Positions 23,036 through 31,335 of a stretch of 38,613 nt of DNA are shown here, piece by piece; positions within the stretch are counted from its first letter, which is position 1, and every line of letters begins with the position of its first letter. Both the position numbers and the translations under genes were made by a program. The stretch is from an uncultured Mediterraneibacter sp. (GTDB lineage Bacteria > Bacillota > Clostridia > Lachnospirales > Lachnospiraceae), in NCBI GenBank assembly GCA_944383695.1, contig CALWQP010000029.1, positions 1 to 38,613 on the forward strand, given 5' to 3'. Under the pieces are notes generated by a model. The model saw nothing but the letters and a program-made list of their open reading frames with translations. It had not been told where the DNA came from and did not search any database.

Positions 23036-23860
23036 TCAGAATATCCACAGCCTGAAGTCCACGAACCTTCCGATCACAAAAATCAGCACCATATAAACCA
23101 ATGTGACGATATACGCCACCCGATCCCCCGCCTTGTATTTCAGGGGCTTCATCTTCGTGCGCCCTTCACCTCCGTGATAGCACCGGGCTTCCATCGCCAT
23201 TGCCAGGTCATTGGCGCGGCGGAAGGCAGACACAAACAGGGGCACAAGGATTGGGATCATGGCTTTTGCTCTCTGGATGATATTCCCGCTCTCAAAATCC
23301 GCTCCCCTTGCCATCTGCGCTTTCATGATCTTGTCCGTCTCTTCGAGCAGGATCGGAATAAAGCGCAGGGCAATGGACATCATCATCGCCACCTCATGTA
23401 CCGGGACATTGAGCCGGTTCAGAGGGTGAAGCAGCTTTTCCAGTCCGTCTGTCAGACTGTTCGGCGAAGTCGTAAATGTCATGATCGATGATCCGGCTAC
23501 CAGATACATCAGCCGCACTGCCATGAAAACAGAAGTCCTGAGTCCGTTTTCTGTAATGGTAAAGATCCAGAAACGTGCCAGAATCTTTCCACCCTGCGTG
23601 AGGAACAGATTCATCACCACCGTAAACAGCAGGAGGATCACGATGGGTTTTAGTCCTTTTACAATATATTTCAGCGGTACTTTGGACAACCATATCACTG
23701 CTCCGAGAAATACAGTCGCGATCACATACCCGAGCAGGCTGTTCTGGATAAACAAAGATACGAGAAAAAACAGGGTGCACACGATCTTCACCCTGGGATC
23801 CAACCTGTGTATCCTGCTCTCTGCCGGATAATACTGTCCGATAGTTATATCTCTGATCAT
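23036..23860 (-). CDS. ecfT: ECF transporter transmembrane protein EcfT
   Basis: The protein has 274 aa with five to six membrane helices. The N-terminus IGQYYPAESRIHRLDPRVKI is typical. The two cytoplasmic coupling motifs appear as QMARGADFES and MEARCYHGG (Ala-Arg-Gly/Cys type), which contact the two ATPases. Together with EcfA1 and EcfA2 it forms the shared energizing module for vitamin- or metal-specific S components, none of which is in this window. The start overlaps the ecfA2 stop by 4 bp (ATGA). Confidence 0.93.
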   Translation of the reverse strand: MIRDITIGQYYPAESRIHRLDPRVKIVCTLFFLVSLFIQNSLLGYVIATVFLGAVIWLSKVPLKYIVKGLKPIVILLLFTVVMNLFLTQGGKILARFWIFTITENGLRTSVFMAVRLMYLVAGSSIMTFTTSPNSLTDGLEKLLHPLNRLNVPVHEVAMMMSIALRFIPILLEETDKIMKAQMARGADFESGNIIQRAKAMIPILVPLFVSAFRRANDLAMAMEARCYHGGEGRTKMKPLKYKAGDRVAYIVTLVYMVLIFVIGRFVDFRLWIF

Positions 23861-24702
23861 TGGAAACTCCTCATTATCTCGTCTGCCGCTTCTTTGATCG
23901 TCGTCGCATCCGGCGACAGGTCAAATCCCCGCTCTTTTAATTCGTGCATCACATAAGTCACCTGAGGCGCTGCCAGTCCTACCTGCTCCAGCTCCTTATA
24001 ATACCGGAACACCTCCTGCGGCGTGCCGTCCAGCATTTTCTCTCCGTGGTTCATAACAATGATGCGCTCCACATACCGCGCCACATCCTCCATACTGTGA
24101 GACACAAGGATTACCGTCATGCCGGTCTCCTTATGAAGCCGTTCTACCTGGTCCAGTATCTCATCTCTCCCTTTCGGGTCCAGCCCCGCAGTTGGTTCAT
24201 CCAGCACGAGCACCTTTGGACGCATTGCCAGCACGCCCGCGATCGCCACGCGCCGTTTCTGCCCGCCTGACAGTTCAAAGGGCGACTGCTTATAATATTT
24301 CTCCGGAAAGCCCACCAGCGCAAGCGCTTCTTTCGCCCGCGCCTCACATTCCTCCTGGGAAAGCCCCTGATTCTTAGGTCCAAAACAAACATCGCTGAGC
24401 ACGTCCACCTCAAAGAGCTGATGCTCGGGATACTGGAACACCAGTCCTACCTGGCTGCGGAGGCCCCGCATATCATAGCTTTCCTCGTAAATATTTTTTC
24501 CGTCATACAGGATTTTCCCTGAAGGCGCTTTCATAAGTCCGTTCAGATGCTGGATCAGCGTGGATTTCCCTGACCCGGTATGTCCGATGATCCCCACGAA
24601 CTGCCCCTGGGGGATTTCCAGGCTCACATCCCTGAGGGCCTGCTTTTCATATGCAGTTCCCGGACTATATATATATTTCACATGCTCTAATGTAATCGAC
24701 AT
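23857..24702 (-). CDS. ecfA2: ECF transporter ATPase EcfA2
   Basis: The protein has 281 aa. Walker A is [10 protein letters not shown], the Q-loop region [13 protein letters not shown], signature [10 protein letters not shown], Walker [16 protein letters not shown] and the H-loop [10 protein letters not shown]. The [10 protein letters not shown] segment is typical for EcfA2. The start lies within the ecfA1 end (16-bp overlap), so translation is coupled. Confidence 0.93.
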   Translation of the reverse strand: MSITLEHVKYIYSPGTAYEKQALRDVSLEIPQGQFVGIIGHTGSGKSTLIQHLNGLMKAPSGKILYDGKNIYEESYDMRGLRSQVGLVFQYPEHQLFEVDVLSDVCFGPKNQGLSQEECEARAKEALALVGFPEKYYKQSPFELSGGQKRRVAIAGVLAMRPKVLVLDEPTAGLDPKGRDEILDQVERLHKETGMTVILVSHSMEDVARYVERIIVMNHGEKMLDGTPQEVFRYYKELEQVGLAAPQVTYVMHELKERGFDLSPDATTIKEAADEIMRSFQ

Positions 24703-25538
24703 AACGCCTCCACTAACTCTTCTCTTCTCAGGATGCCCCTGGGAATGTCCAGCCCCCGTTTTCTTAGCTCCTCTGCCAGCATGGTCACCTGGGGCACGTC
24801 CATGCGGCAGGACTTCAGTTCCTCCACGCGGCTGAAGATTTCCCGGGGCGTTCCATGCATAACGATATGCCCGCCGTCCATAACGAATACCTGATCCGCG
24901 TCAATGACCTCTTCCATATAGTGGGTGATCAGGATGACGGTAACTTTTTTCTCTTTTCTCAGCTTTTCTACCGCGCGTATGACCTCTTTCCGCCCATTCG
25001 GGTCCAACATTGCCGTCGGCTCATCCAGCACGATGCACTTCGGCTCCATTGCGATCACCCCCGCGATGGCCACACGCTGTTTCTGCCCTCCGGACAGCTT
25101 GTTCGGAGAGGCCTTGCGGTACTCGATCATCCCCACGGAGCGCAGGCTGTCTTCCACCCGCTTCCATATCTCATCCGTTGGCACGCCCAGGTTCTCTGGT
25201 CCGAAGCCCACATCCTCTTCCACAACCGTCCCGATGATCTGGTTGTCCGGATTCTGAAATACCATGCCCGCAGTCTGCCGCACATTCCACAGTTCTTCCG
25301 GGTCTTTTGTGTCGCGCCCATCCACCCACATGGTCCCGCCTGTCGGTACGAGGATGGCGTTCATATGTTTCGCCAGCGTAGACTTGCCAGATCCGTTGTG
25401 ACCCAGCACCGCGACAAAGGAACCCTGAGGAATGTCGATATCCACTCCGTCAATGGCACGGTTCGTCCCTATCACGTTTCCCTCTTCATCCCGTTTATCA
25501 TATTCATATACAAGCTTTTCGGCATGTATCATTTCCAT
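24687..25538 (-). CDS. ecfA1: ECF transporter ATPase EcfA1
   Basis: The protein has 283 aa. Walker A is [13 protein letters not shown], the Q-loop region [13 protein letters not shown], signature [10 protein letters not shown], Walker [17 protein letters not shown] and the H-loop LITHYMEEV. The FQNPDNQ segment is typical of EcfA1. It is the first gene of the ecf cluster here; rplQ and other ribosomal genes that often precede it are absent. An RBS-like AGGGAGGATGA precedes the ATG. Confidence 0.93.
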   Translation of the reverse strand: MEMIHAEKLVYEYDKRDEEGNVIGTNRAIDGVDIDIPQGSFVAVLGHNGSGKSTLAKHMNAILVPTGGTMWVDGRDTKDPEELWNVRQTAGMVFQNPDNQIIGTVVEEDVGFGPENLGVPTDEIWKRVEDSLRSVGMIEYRKASPNKLSGGQKQRVAIAGVIAMEPKCIVLDEPTAMLDPNGRKEVIRAVEKLRKEKKVTVILITHYMEEVIDADQVFVMDGGHIVMHGTPREIFSRVEELKSCRMDVPQVTMLAEELRKRGLDIPRGILRREELVEALCRLH

Positions 25539-25607
25539 CGGCTCTTCATCCTCCCTGGGTCATATGCACCCTATTATAACGCAGATAGATATCTTCGGCA
25601 AGCAGCG

Positions 25608-25659
25608 TATTATTCTGCGTTATCATTCTGTACCATGATTCTGCCGTATCATTCTGCAG
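25608..25659. repeat. Four tandem copies of a 13-bp repeat
   Basis: The units are TATTATTCTGCGT, TATCATTCTGTAC, CATGATTCTGCCG and TATCATTCTGCAG, sharing ATTCTG at fixed positions. They overlap the stop codon (25649-25651) of the sugar-binding lipoprotein and run into the region before ecfA1. A unit of 13 is not a multiple of three, so this is not a protein repeat. Confidence 0.6.
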
Positions 25660-26698
25660 TCTCTTCCCCGCCGCCCTTAATATAGTCCTCCACATTCTCC
25701 CGGGTGACTTTCGAATAGGGAAGGTAAATACATCTTTCCTTTTCAAAATCAAGTTCATTCATGCCATCACCGGTGATCACTGCCACCGCCAGCTTCGCCA
25801 TCGCCTCTGCCTGTCCTTCCTTGTCATTATATACCGTTCCCCACATATCAGAATCCATAACAGCCTGAAGTCCCACATCTGTCCCATCTATGCCGATGAA
25901 TACCGGAAGGGTCGTCTCCGTATAATTTACTTTTTTATAGGCGTCAATGGCTCCCAGCGCCATGTCGTCATTGTTCGCCAGAACCATCTCGATCTCATCA
26001 TGGAACTGGCTGATCAGCTGTTCCATCCGGTTCTGCGCCTGGGCGCGGTTCCAGTTGGCAATCTGGTAACTCAGCTTTTCCAGTTCAATGCCGCTGCTTT
26101 TCAGTGTGTCCACCGCATTCTCCGTGCGGATGATGGCATCCTGATGGCCCGCTTCCCCCTCCAGCACCACATACTGGATCTTTCCATCTTTATTGCGGTC
26201 TATGGTGCTGTCCGACCGGACCGCTTCCGCGGCCAGCTCCCCCTGCATGATGCCCGACTGTTCCGCGTACGCGCCCACATAATAGAGCTTTTCCCACTGC
26301 ATCAGATCCTCTGCCACAGGCTCCCTGTTAAAGAAAATGATCGGAACGTCGTTATCCCTTGCAAGGTCAATGATTTCCGACGGATCGGCGCGGTCTACCA
26401 GATTGACGCAGAGCACGCTGCATCCCGCGTCGATGAGTTCCTTTACCTGGTCATTCTGTGTCCTCTGTGATCCTGCCGCGTCGCGGACCGTCATAGTAAT
26501 CTCCAGATCGTCTTTCTTCAGAGCTTCCAGCTCCTGTCGGAAGCTTTCAAGCAGGCCATTGAGAAATGTATCGCTCTGATTATAGTATATCACTCCGATA
26601 TGGATTTTGTCCGAGGCCGCCCCCGCCTCATTCCCGCAGGCACACAGAAGCTGTATTGCCATGCACAGCGTCAGCATAACCGCTTTTTTTAATTTCAT
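25649..26698 (-). CDS. Galactose/glucose-binding-type lipoprotein, canonical fold order
   Basis: The protein has 349 aa; GGAGGGAT precedes the ATG. The lipoprotein signal ends IQLLCACG. The order of segments follows E. coli MglB: IHIGVIYYNQSDTFLNGL at the start, VLCVNLVDRADPSEII, VPIIFFNREPVAED, the calcium-loop-like DRNKDGKIQYV, then GEAGHQDAIIRT (His, Asp, Arg of the sugar site), IANWNRAQAQNRM, ANNDDMALGAI and GIDGTDVGLQA. It is the last gene of the YesN-YesM-binding protein operon, away from the mgl transporter genes. It may act as a sensor ligand carrier for YesM or as a second receptor for MglAC. Confidence 0.85.
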   Translation of the reverse strand: MKLKKAVMLTLCMAIQLLCACGNEAGAASDKIHIGVIYYNQSDTFLNGLLESFRQELEALKKDDLEITMTVRDAAGSQRTQNDQVKELIDAGCSVLCVNLVDRADPSEIIDLARDNDVPIIFFNREPVAEDLMQWEKLYYVGAYAEQSGIMQGELAAEAVRSDSTIDRNKDGKIQYVVLEGEAGHQDAIIRTENAVDTLKSSGIELEKLSYQIANWNRAQAQNRMEQLISQFHDEIEMVLANNDDMALGAIDAYKKVNYTETTLPVFIGIDGTDVGLQAVMDSDMWGTVYNDKEGQAEAMAKLAVAVITGDGMNELDFEKERCIYLPYSKVTRENVEDYIKGGGEETAE

Positions 26699-26744
26699 AA
26701 TATCCCTCCGATCTGCTGCCGGCCTCCCGGCTTAAAAACAGACG

Positions 26745-27716
26745 CTACTGACTCATCGTAAAAAGTATCTCCTGATTCTCCTTGGTAAACAAATCCTCCC
26801 GGCGGATGACCGTGTGGGAAACGGTCGCGTCCTGCATTCTGTGCAGAATATCCCTCAGACATTTCACACACTCTGTCAGGCTCTGGTAGCCTACGTTGAA
26901 TTCGTCGGGCACGATAAGACATTCTACGATCCCTGTATCCAGATAATAGGCTGCCTCCGTGGAATGCCCGATCCCATATACCAGAGCTCCGTTCAGGGCA
27001 TTAGATGAAGAGCGCTCCCCTGCCGCTGTCAGGCTGGCGTCGTCAAGGGCTGCCACACAGTCTACCTTTGGCAGTGTTTCTATCGAAGCCGACGACTCTC
27101 CAGAAAAGCTGTCTGTCACAGCCCAGCTGACTGTCGCTCCGGCAGCCTCCGCCACATCCCGGAATCCCTGTTCTCTGTCCAGCGCTGCCTGTGAGTCTGT
27201 GTCTTCTGACAGGATTCCCAGTGTCTTGCCTTCCACGTTTCCCGCATAATCTTCCAGCAGTTCTTCCGCCAATGCTTTGCCCATGGCATAATTATCCGGC
27301 GCCGCAACCGAAAGCCCGGAACTGTCTGAGCCGCTGGCAGCGTATTCTACGAGCATGACAGGAATCTTCCTGTCCATCTTGCGGAGCATTTCCTCTGATT
27401 CAGCTCCCGGTACCGGCTGCACGATGACAGCATCAGCACCGTTGTCAATCTCGCTTTCGATCATATGCTGCAGTTCCTTCACCGTCAGCTCCGCTCCGGT
27501 ACTGACCACAAACATCTCCACATTCTGGTCTTCCGCAGCCATTCTCAGCCCATATTTGAAAGCGGCCCACTGTGTATCGTCTGAACTCCGCACGATCACG
27601 GAAATCTTGTCCAGATCTCTTCCTCTCCGCTCCCACAGCATGGCTAACGCCACAAGGATCACCATAACAGCCAGGACCGCCTCTATGATAATAAACATTT
27701 TTTTCCCTTTTCTCAT
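26745..27716 (-). CDS. Membrane-anchored periplasmic-binding-type sugar sensor protein
   Basis: The protein has 323 aa. An N-terminal signal anchor without a lipobox Cys (MFIIIEAVLAVMVILVALAM) is followed by a periplasmic-binding-protein type 1 domain (ISVIVRSSDDTQWAAFKYGL, DAVIVQPVPGAES, KTLGILSEDTDSQAALDREQ, VYGIGHSTEAAYYL). The start overlaps the YesM stop (ATGA), so it is made together with the kinase. Known three-component systems of Clostridia (for example XylFII-LytS-YesN) use such a binding protein to pass sugar signals to the kinase. That role is inferred here. Confidence 0.7.
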   Translation of the reverse strand: MRKGKKMFIIIEAVLAVMVILVALAMLWERRGRDLDKISVIVRSSDDTQWAAFKYGLRMAAEDQNVEMFVVSTGAELTVKELQHMIESEIDNGADAVIVQPVPGAESEEMLRKMDRKIPVMLVEYAASGSDSSGLSVAAPDNYAMGKALAEELLEDYAGNVEGKTLGILSEDTDSQAALDREQGFRDVAEAAGATVSWAVTDSFSGESSASIETLPKVDCVAALDDASLTAAGERSSSNALNGALVYGIGHSTEAAYYLDTGIVECLIVPDEFNVGYQSLTECVKCLRDILHRMQDATVSHTVIRREDLFTKENQEILFTMSQ

Positions 27717-29575
27717 CGCTGTGTCTCCTGTGCCCCTTTGTCCTGGGAATCTTCTTTTCCAAAAACCTGTCCTTCCTCAATGATCTTCCGGTTTTCCTCC
27801 GTATACGGAATCGCAGGTATACGGATGGAGACGGTGGTTCCCTCATCCGGCTCGCTCTCCACCTTAAGGCCGTACTCTTTCCCGAAAAGAATCTTGATCC
27901 GGTTATTCACATTCACAAGGCCGACTCCCGAGCCATGTTTGCGGATCCGGGTGCTGTCTGTCAGCACAAGCCTCACCTGCTCTTCGGACATGCCAAATCC
28001 ATTGTCCGACACAGAGAGAATGACCGCCCCATTCTCCTCCCGGCCGGTCACACGGATCTCCCCGCTGTCATCCATGCCCTCGACGCCATAATTGATGGCA
28101 TTTTCCAGGAGCGGCTGCAGGACCAGCTTTACGATGCAATAGGAATATACCTCCGGGTCCACGTCAAATATAACGGAAAATGTATTCTTGTAACGGATCA
28201 TCTGTATATTCATGTAGCTCTGGGCATGCTGCAGCTCGTCTTTGATGGTGATCACAGTGCGCCCCCTGGAGAGACTGATCCGGAACAGCTTCGCCAGCTG
28301 GGATATCATAAACACTGCTTCGTCGTTGCGCTCCCCCTCCACCATCCATGTGATGGACTCCAGCGCGTTATAGAGAAAGTGCGGATTTATCTGGCTCTGC
28401 AGCGCGTCAAACTCGCTCTTGCGCCTCTCGTTCTGCTCCAGCACGATCTTCTTCATCAGCGTATCGATCTGCTCGTATGAGCTCTGTATAGACAGCCCCA
28501 GATGCCGTATTTCCGACGACCCCCCGATATAAATCTCCGGCTTCTCCCCCGCCTCGTATTCCTTGACCGAGTCATTCAGTTTGAGGATAGGGCTGGAAAT
28601 CCTCACCGCTACGACACGGTTGATGATCACGAGCATCATCGCCATAAGCAGGATGATAAGGATGATAAAATACCGGATGTTGATCGTCCCGGCGCTGAGG
28701 GTGTCATATGGAATCACCCCCACCAGCTTCCACCCTGTATAACTGATCGTGTTGACGATTACTTTTCTCTGCTCACCCCCAAACACTCTGTCATAAACGC
28801 CGTCCTTGTATTCTGCCACAGCCTCACTGTCTTCGCTGGTGATTCCGTCACTGATCTGTATCTGCCGCGGATGATAGATGATTTCCCCGCTGCTGTCGCA
28901 CAGATAATAGTACTGTCCGTTGTTTGACGTATTGATCTGGTTCATCATGCGCGAAATGGCAGAATAATCCATGTCTACCAGCAGCACGCCCATCTGAGAG
29001 ACCCCATTGTCCGTAAGCTCGACCATGCGGCTCAGAGAGATCACCCAATAATAGCGATGTGTGCCGTCATCGAAGAGATTCTGGATATGAGGCGTAGAAA
29101 AGTGCATATTCTCCATTTCCTCCACCGCCTGCTTATACCAGTCCTGATTCGTCACATCCGGATCTTCTTTCTGGGCGGCAACAGGCTCCGCCGCCAGCAG
29201 GCTGCCGTAATCATTATAGATAGCGATACTCTGCAGGTTATCCCGGTTCGCCTCATACAGCAGATTCATCTTCGCCTGGATGTCCTGATCCTGTGCCGAC
29301 AGGTCATTCTCTTTTATGACATTATAATACGCGGCGTCCGATATCTGTCTCATGCTGACCAGGTAATCTTCCAGATTTTCCCCGGTCTGTTCCATCAGCT
29401 TTCTGGTGCTCTGGACCGTTTCCTCTCTCGACATGGTAGAAAATCTCATGTACAGCACAACGCCAAGGATAAGCATGATGGAGATCGATATCACCGAAAA
29501 CGCCGCCATGATCGTAGACTGGATGCCTTTTGGCTTCAGTTTTTCCAAATGCTTGAAATGCCTATTTTTAAACAT
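27713..29575 (-). CDS. YesM-type sensor histidine kinase
   Basis: The protein has 621 aa from the ATG at 29575, chosen because GCGGAG lies seven bases upstream inside the YesN end; a slightly earlier ATG at 29581 is possible. A first membrane helix (IMAAFSVISISIMLILGVVL) is followed by a large extracellular Cache-like sensor region (about 45-280), a second helix (IILIILLMAMMLVIINRVVA), HAMP, the kinase box QINPHFLYNALESI (His about 399), the N box LVLQPLLENAINYG and the G box GSGVGLVNVNNRIKI. It is the partner of the AraC-type regulator upstream, whose end it overlaps. Confidence 0.9.
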   Translation of the reverse strand: MFKNRHFKHLEKLKPKGIQSTIMAAFSVISISIMLILGVVLYMRFSTMSREETVQSTRKLMEQTGENLEDYLVSMRQISDAAYYNVIKENDLSAQDQDIQAKMNLLYEANRDNLQSIAIYNDYGSLLAAEPVAAQKEDPDVTNQDWYKQAVEEMENMHFSTPHIQNLFDDGTHRYYWVISLSRMVELTDNGVSQMGVLLVDMDYSAISRMMNQINTSNNGQYYYLCDSSGEIIYHPRQIQISDGITSEDSEAVAEYKDGVYDRVFGGEQRKVIVNTISYTGWKLVGVIPYDTLSAGTINIRYFIILIILLMAMMLVIINRVVAVRISSPILKLNDSVKEYEAGEKPEIYIGGSSEIRHLGLSIQSSYEQIDTLMKKIVLEQNERRKSEFDALQSQINPHFLYNALESITWMVEGERNDEAVFMISQLAKLFRISLSRGRTVITIKDELQHAQSYMNIQMIRYKNTFSVIFDVDPEVYSYCIVKLVLQPLLENAINYGVEGMDDSGEIRVTGREENGAVILSVSDNGFGMSEEQVRLVLTDSTRIRKHGSGVGLVNVNNRIKILFGKEYGLKVESEPDEGTTVSIRIPAIPYTEENRKIIEEGQVFGKEDSQDKGAQETQR

Positions 29576-31169
29576 CTGCATGCTCCGCTCTGTATTTTGA
29601 CGGGGACACTCCGAACTGTCTCTTAAAAACATAGCTGAAATAGTTCGGGTCCGCGTAACCTACCCTGTTTGCTATAACATAATTCTTCTCATTTGTCTCA
29701 AGCAGCAGCCGGGATGCCTGCTCCATACGGTAATCCGTCAGATACCCGATAAAAGATTTTCCCGTTTCCTTTTTAAAGATCGTGGAAAAGTAAGAGTTGG
29801 ACACGTTCAGGGCGCTGCACACCCGATCCAGGGAGAGCTCTGCGTCCGCATAATTTTCCCTGACATATTCCTGCGCTTTAAACACAAAAGACTGGGTCGA
29901 TCTGCTTCTCGCATTGATCAGACGCTCCCGGAAAGAGAGGCTGACCCCGGTGAGCCATTTCTGCAGGGCCTCCGGTTCCAGGTCCAGAAGGTAGCTGTAC
30001 AGATTTTTCATATCTCCTGAAAATTCCTCCCCGGCTATATCATTGTTGACGGCAAACCTGTAAAGGGAGCCCGCCAGCTCAATGACCGCAATGTGGTGAT
30101 ACTGCAGGGATTTTTCCGGAAACACCTCACTTTTCATATACCGCTCCACCGCCTCGGTGACATTATCCTCCGTCCCCAGCCGGATCGCTTTAAACAACGC
30201 GTTAAGCTCATCGTCCGCGGCATCGGCTTCTCCCTTCTCCTGCGGCGCGATCTCCTTGATATTGATTGCCCTGCACGCCCCATAGATCACCCGGTAGGAG
30301 ACTGCTTCCCTGGCGGTACTGTAAGACTGGGACAGCTCCAGGATATTATCACATACCTGCCCTACGCCCACAGTGACTACCGCGCCGATGATCTTCTGTG
30401 CATATTTACAGAAACGGTCACATTCATCGGTCAGTTCTGAAATCATATTATCGCTGCTGAGCTGCACGATCACGACTGTATTCCCGAGATACGAAAAACT
30501 CTTAGTATTCCACCGGGCGCTGAGCCGTTCCTCAGCCTGTTTCTGAACAGAGGTTGCCAGCAGAAGAGGATTCATGTTCTCCGGCACCTGAGTGGACGAA
30601 GTATGTATAACAAGACAGCAGAAATACGGTCCACTCAGGGATATCTGATAGTCCGAAAGATATGTCGGGAGATCCTCCTCATGTATCCTGCCCTCGATCA
30701 GTGTGGAATAAAAGTTTGCCTGCAGCAGGGGCAGCGACTCCATATAATACTTCTGCAGGATCTGGGCGCTGCGCTTTTCGCTTATCTCCTGGTCCAGCTT
30801 TATTTTCAGCGATGTAAAAACATTAATAAGTTCTATGGAATTGACCGGTTTTAAAATATATTCCTCAATTTCCAGATGAATCGCTTCTTTCGCATACTCA
30901 AACTCATCAAACCCAGTGAACAGCAGAAGCTTTGTCCCGGGAAATTCCGCCCTTATCCTGTGCGAGAGTTCCAGTCCGTCCATATAGGGCATCCTGATAT
31001 CCGTCATGACAACATCCGGCTGATACTCCTCTACCATCTCCAGAGCCTTCACGCCGTTATTGGCATATCCGATCACGGAAAACCCAAGCTTCTCCCAGTT
31101 GAGCTTGTTCATTATGACCCGGATCACTTCCTCCTCATCATCTACCAAAAGTACTGTATATAAGTTCAT
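29568..31169 (-). CDS. YesN-type response regulator with AraC DNA-binding domain
   Basis: The protein has 533 aa from the ATG at 31169; GGAG lies eight bases upstream. An upstream ATG at 31196 lies at the predicted transcription start and is unlikely. The receiver domain has D10/D11 and D57 in DVVMTDIRMPYMDG. A long middle region of the YesN type comes before the C-terminal AraC HTH pair (LSLDRVCSALNVSNSYFSTI, IANRVGYADPNYFSYVFKRQ, VSPSKYR). It probably controls the sugar genes here. A candidate target is the 18-bp tandem repeat upstream of the permuted binding protein (36053-36101). Confidence 0.9.
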   Translation of the reverse strand: MNLYTVLLVDDEEEVIRVIMNKLNWEKLGFSVIGYANNGVKALEMVEEYQPDVVMTDIRMPYMDGLELSHRIRAEFPGTKLLLFTGFDEFEYAKEAIHLEIEEYILKPVNSIELINVFTSLKIKLDQEISEKRSAQILQKYYMESLPLLQANFYSTLIEGRIHEEDLPTYLSDYQISLSGPYFCCLVIHTSSTQVPENMNPLLLATSVQKQAEERLSARWNTKSFSYLGNTVVIVQLSSDNMISELTDECDRFCKYAQKIIGAVVTVGVGQVCDNILELSQSYSTAREAVSYRVIYGACRAINIKEIAPQEKGEADAADDELNALFKAIRLGTEDNVTEAVERYMKSEVFPEKSLQYHHIAVIELAGSLYRFAVNNDIAGEEFSGDMKNLYSYLLDLEPEALQKWLTGVSLSFRERLINARSRSTQSFVFKAQEYVRENYADAELSLDRVCSALNVSNSYFSTIFKKETGKSFIGYLTDYRMEQASRLLLETNEKNYVIANRVGYADPNYFSYVFKRQFGVSPSKYRAEHADV

Positions 31170-31204
31170 ATTTATGTCTCCGTAGTTCTTTTTCATTGCA
31201 TATC

Positions 31205-31233
31205 ATTATATCAAATAGGCAAAACACTGTAAA
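31205..31233 (-). promoter_or_regulatory. Sigma-A promoter of the yesN-yesM operon
   Basis: TTTACA (31233-31228), 17 bp, TATAAT (31210-31205) on the minus strand. The predicted start near 31198 gives a leader of about 30 nt. Confidence 0.75.
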
Positions 31234-31237
31234 CGAA

Positions 31238-31263
31238 AAGAGCCAGAACTATATCCGGCTCTT
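31238..31263 (-). terminator. Terminator after mglC
   Basis: AAGAGCC (31238-31244) pairs with GGCTCTT (31257-31263); reading the minus strand, TTTTCGTTT follows. It separates the mgl transporter operon from the yesN operon. Confidence 0.65.
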
Positions 31264-31335
31264 CTCTTATTCTTTTCTCTGTTTTATCGCGGCTTTATCC
31301 GCACTTTACTCTTCTGTCCACGATATGGTGGCATA

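Noticed and set aside
22211-23491. Open frame of 426 codons on the plus strand
   Set aside because: It lies opposite truA and ecfT, both with strong family motifs; it is rich in His, Arg and Pro as typical of an antisense shadow.
25608-25659. Possible CRISPR-like array
   Set aside because: Units are 13 bp, directly adjacent, without spacers, and no cas genes are present.
24855-25685. Open frame of 276 codons on the plus strand
   Set aside because: It is opposite ecfA1, which has all ABC ATPase motifs in frame.
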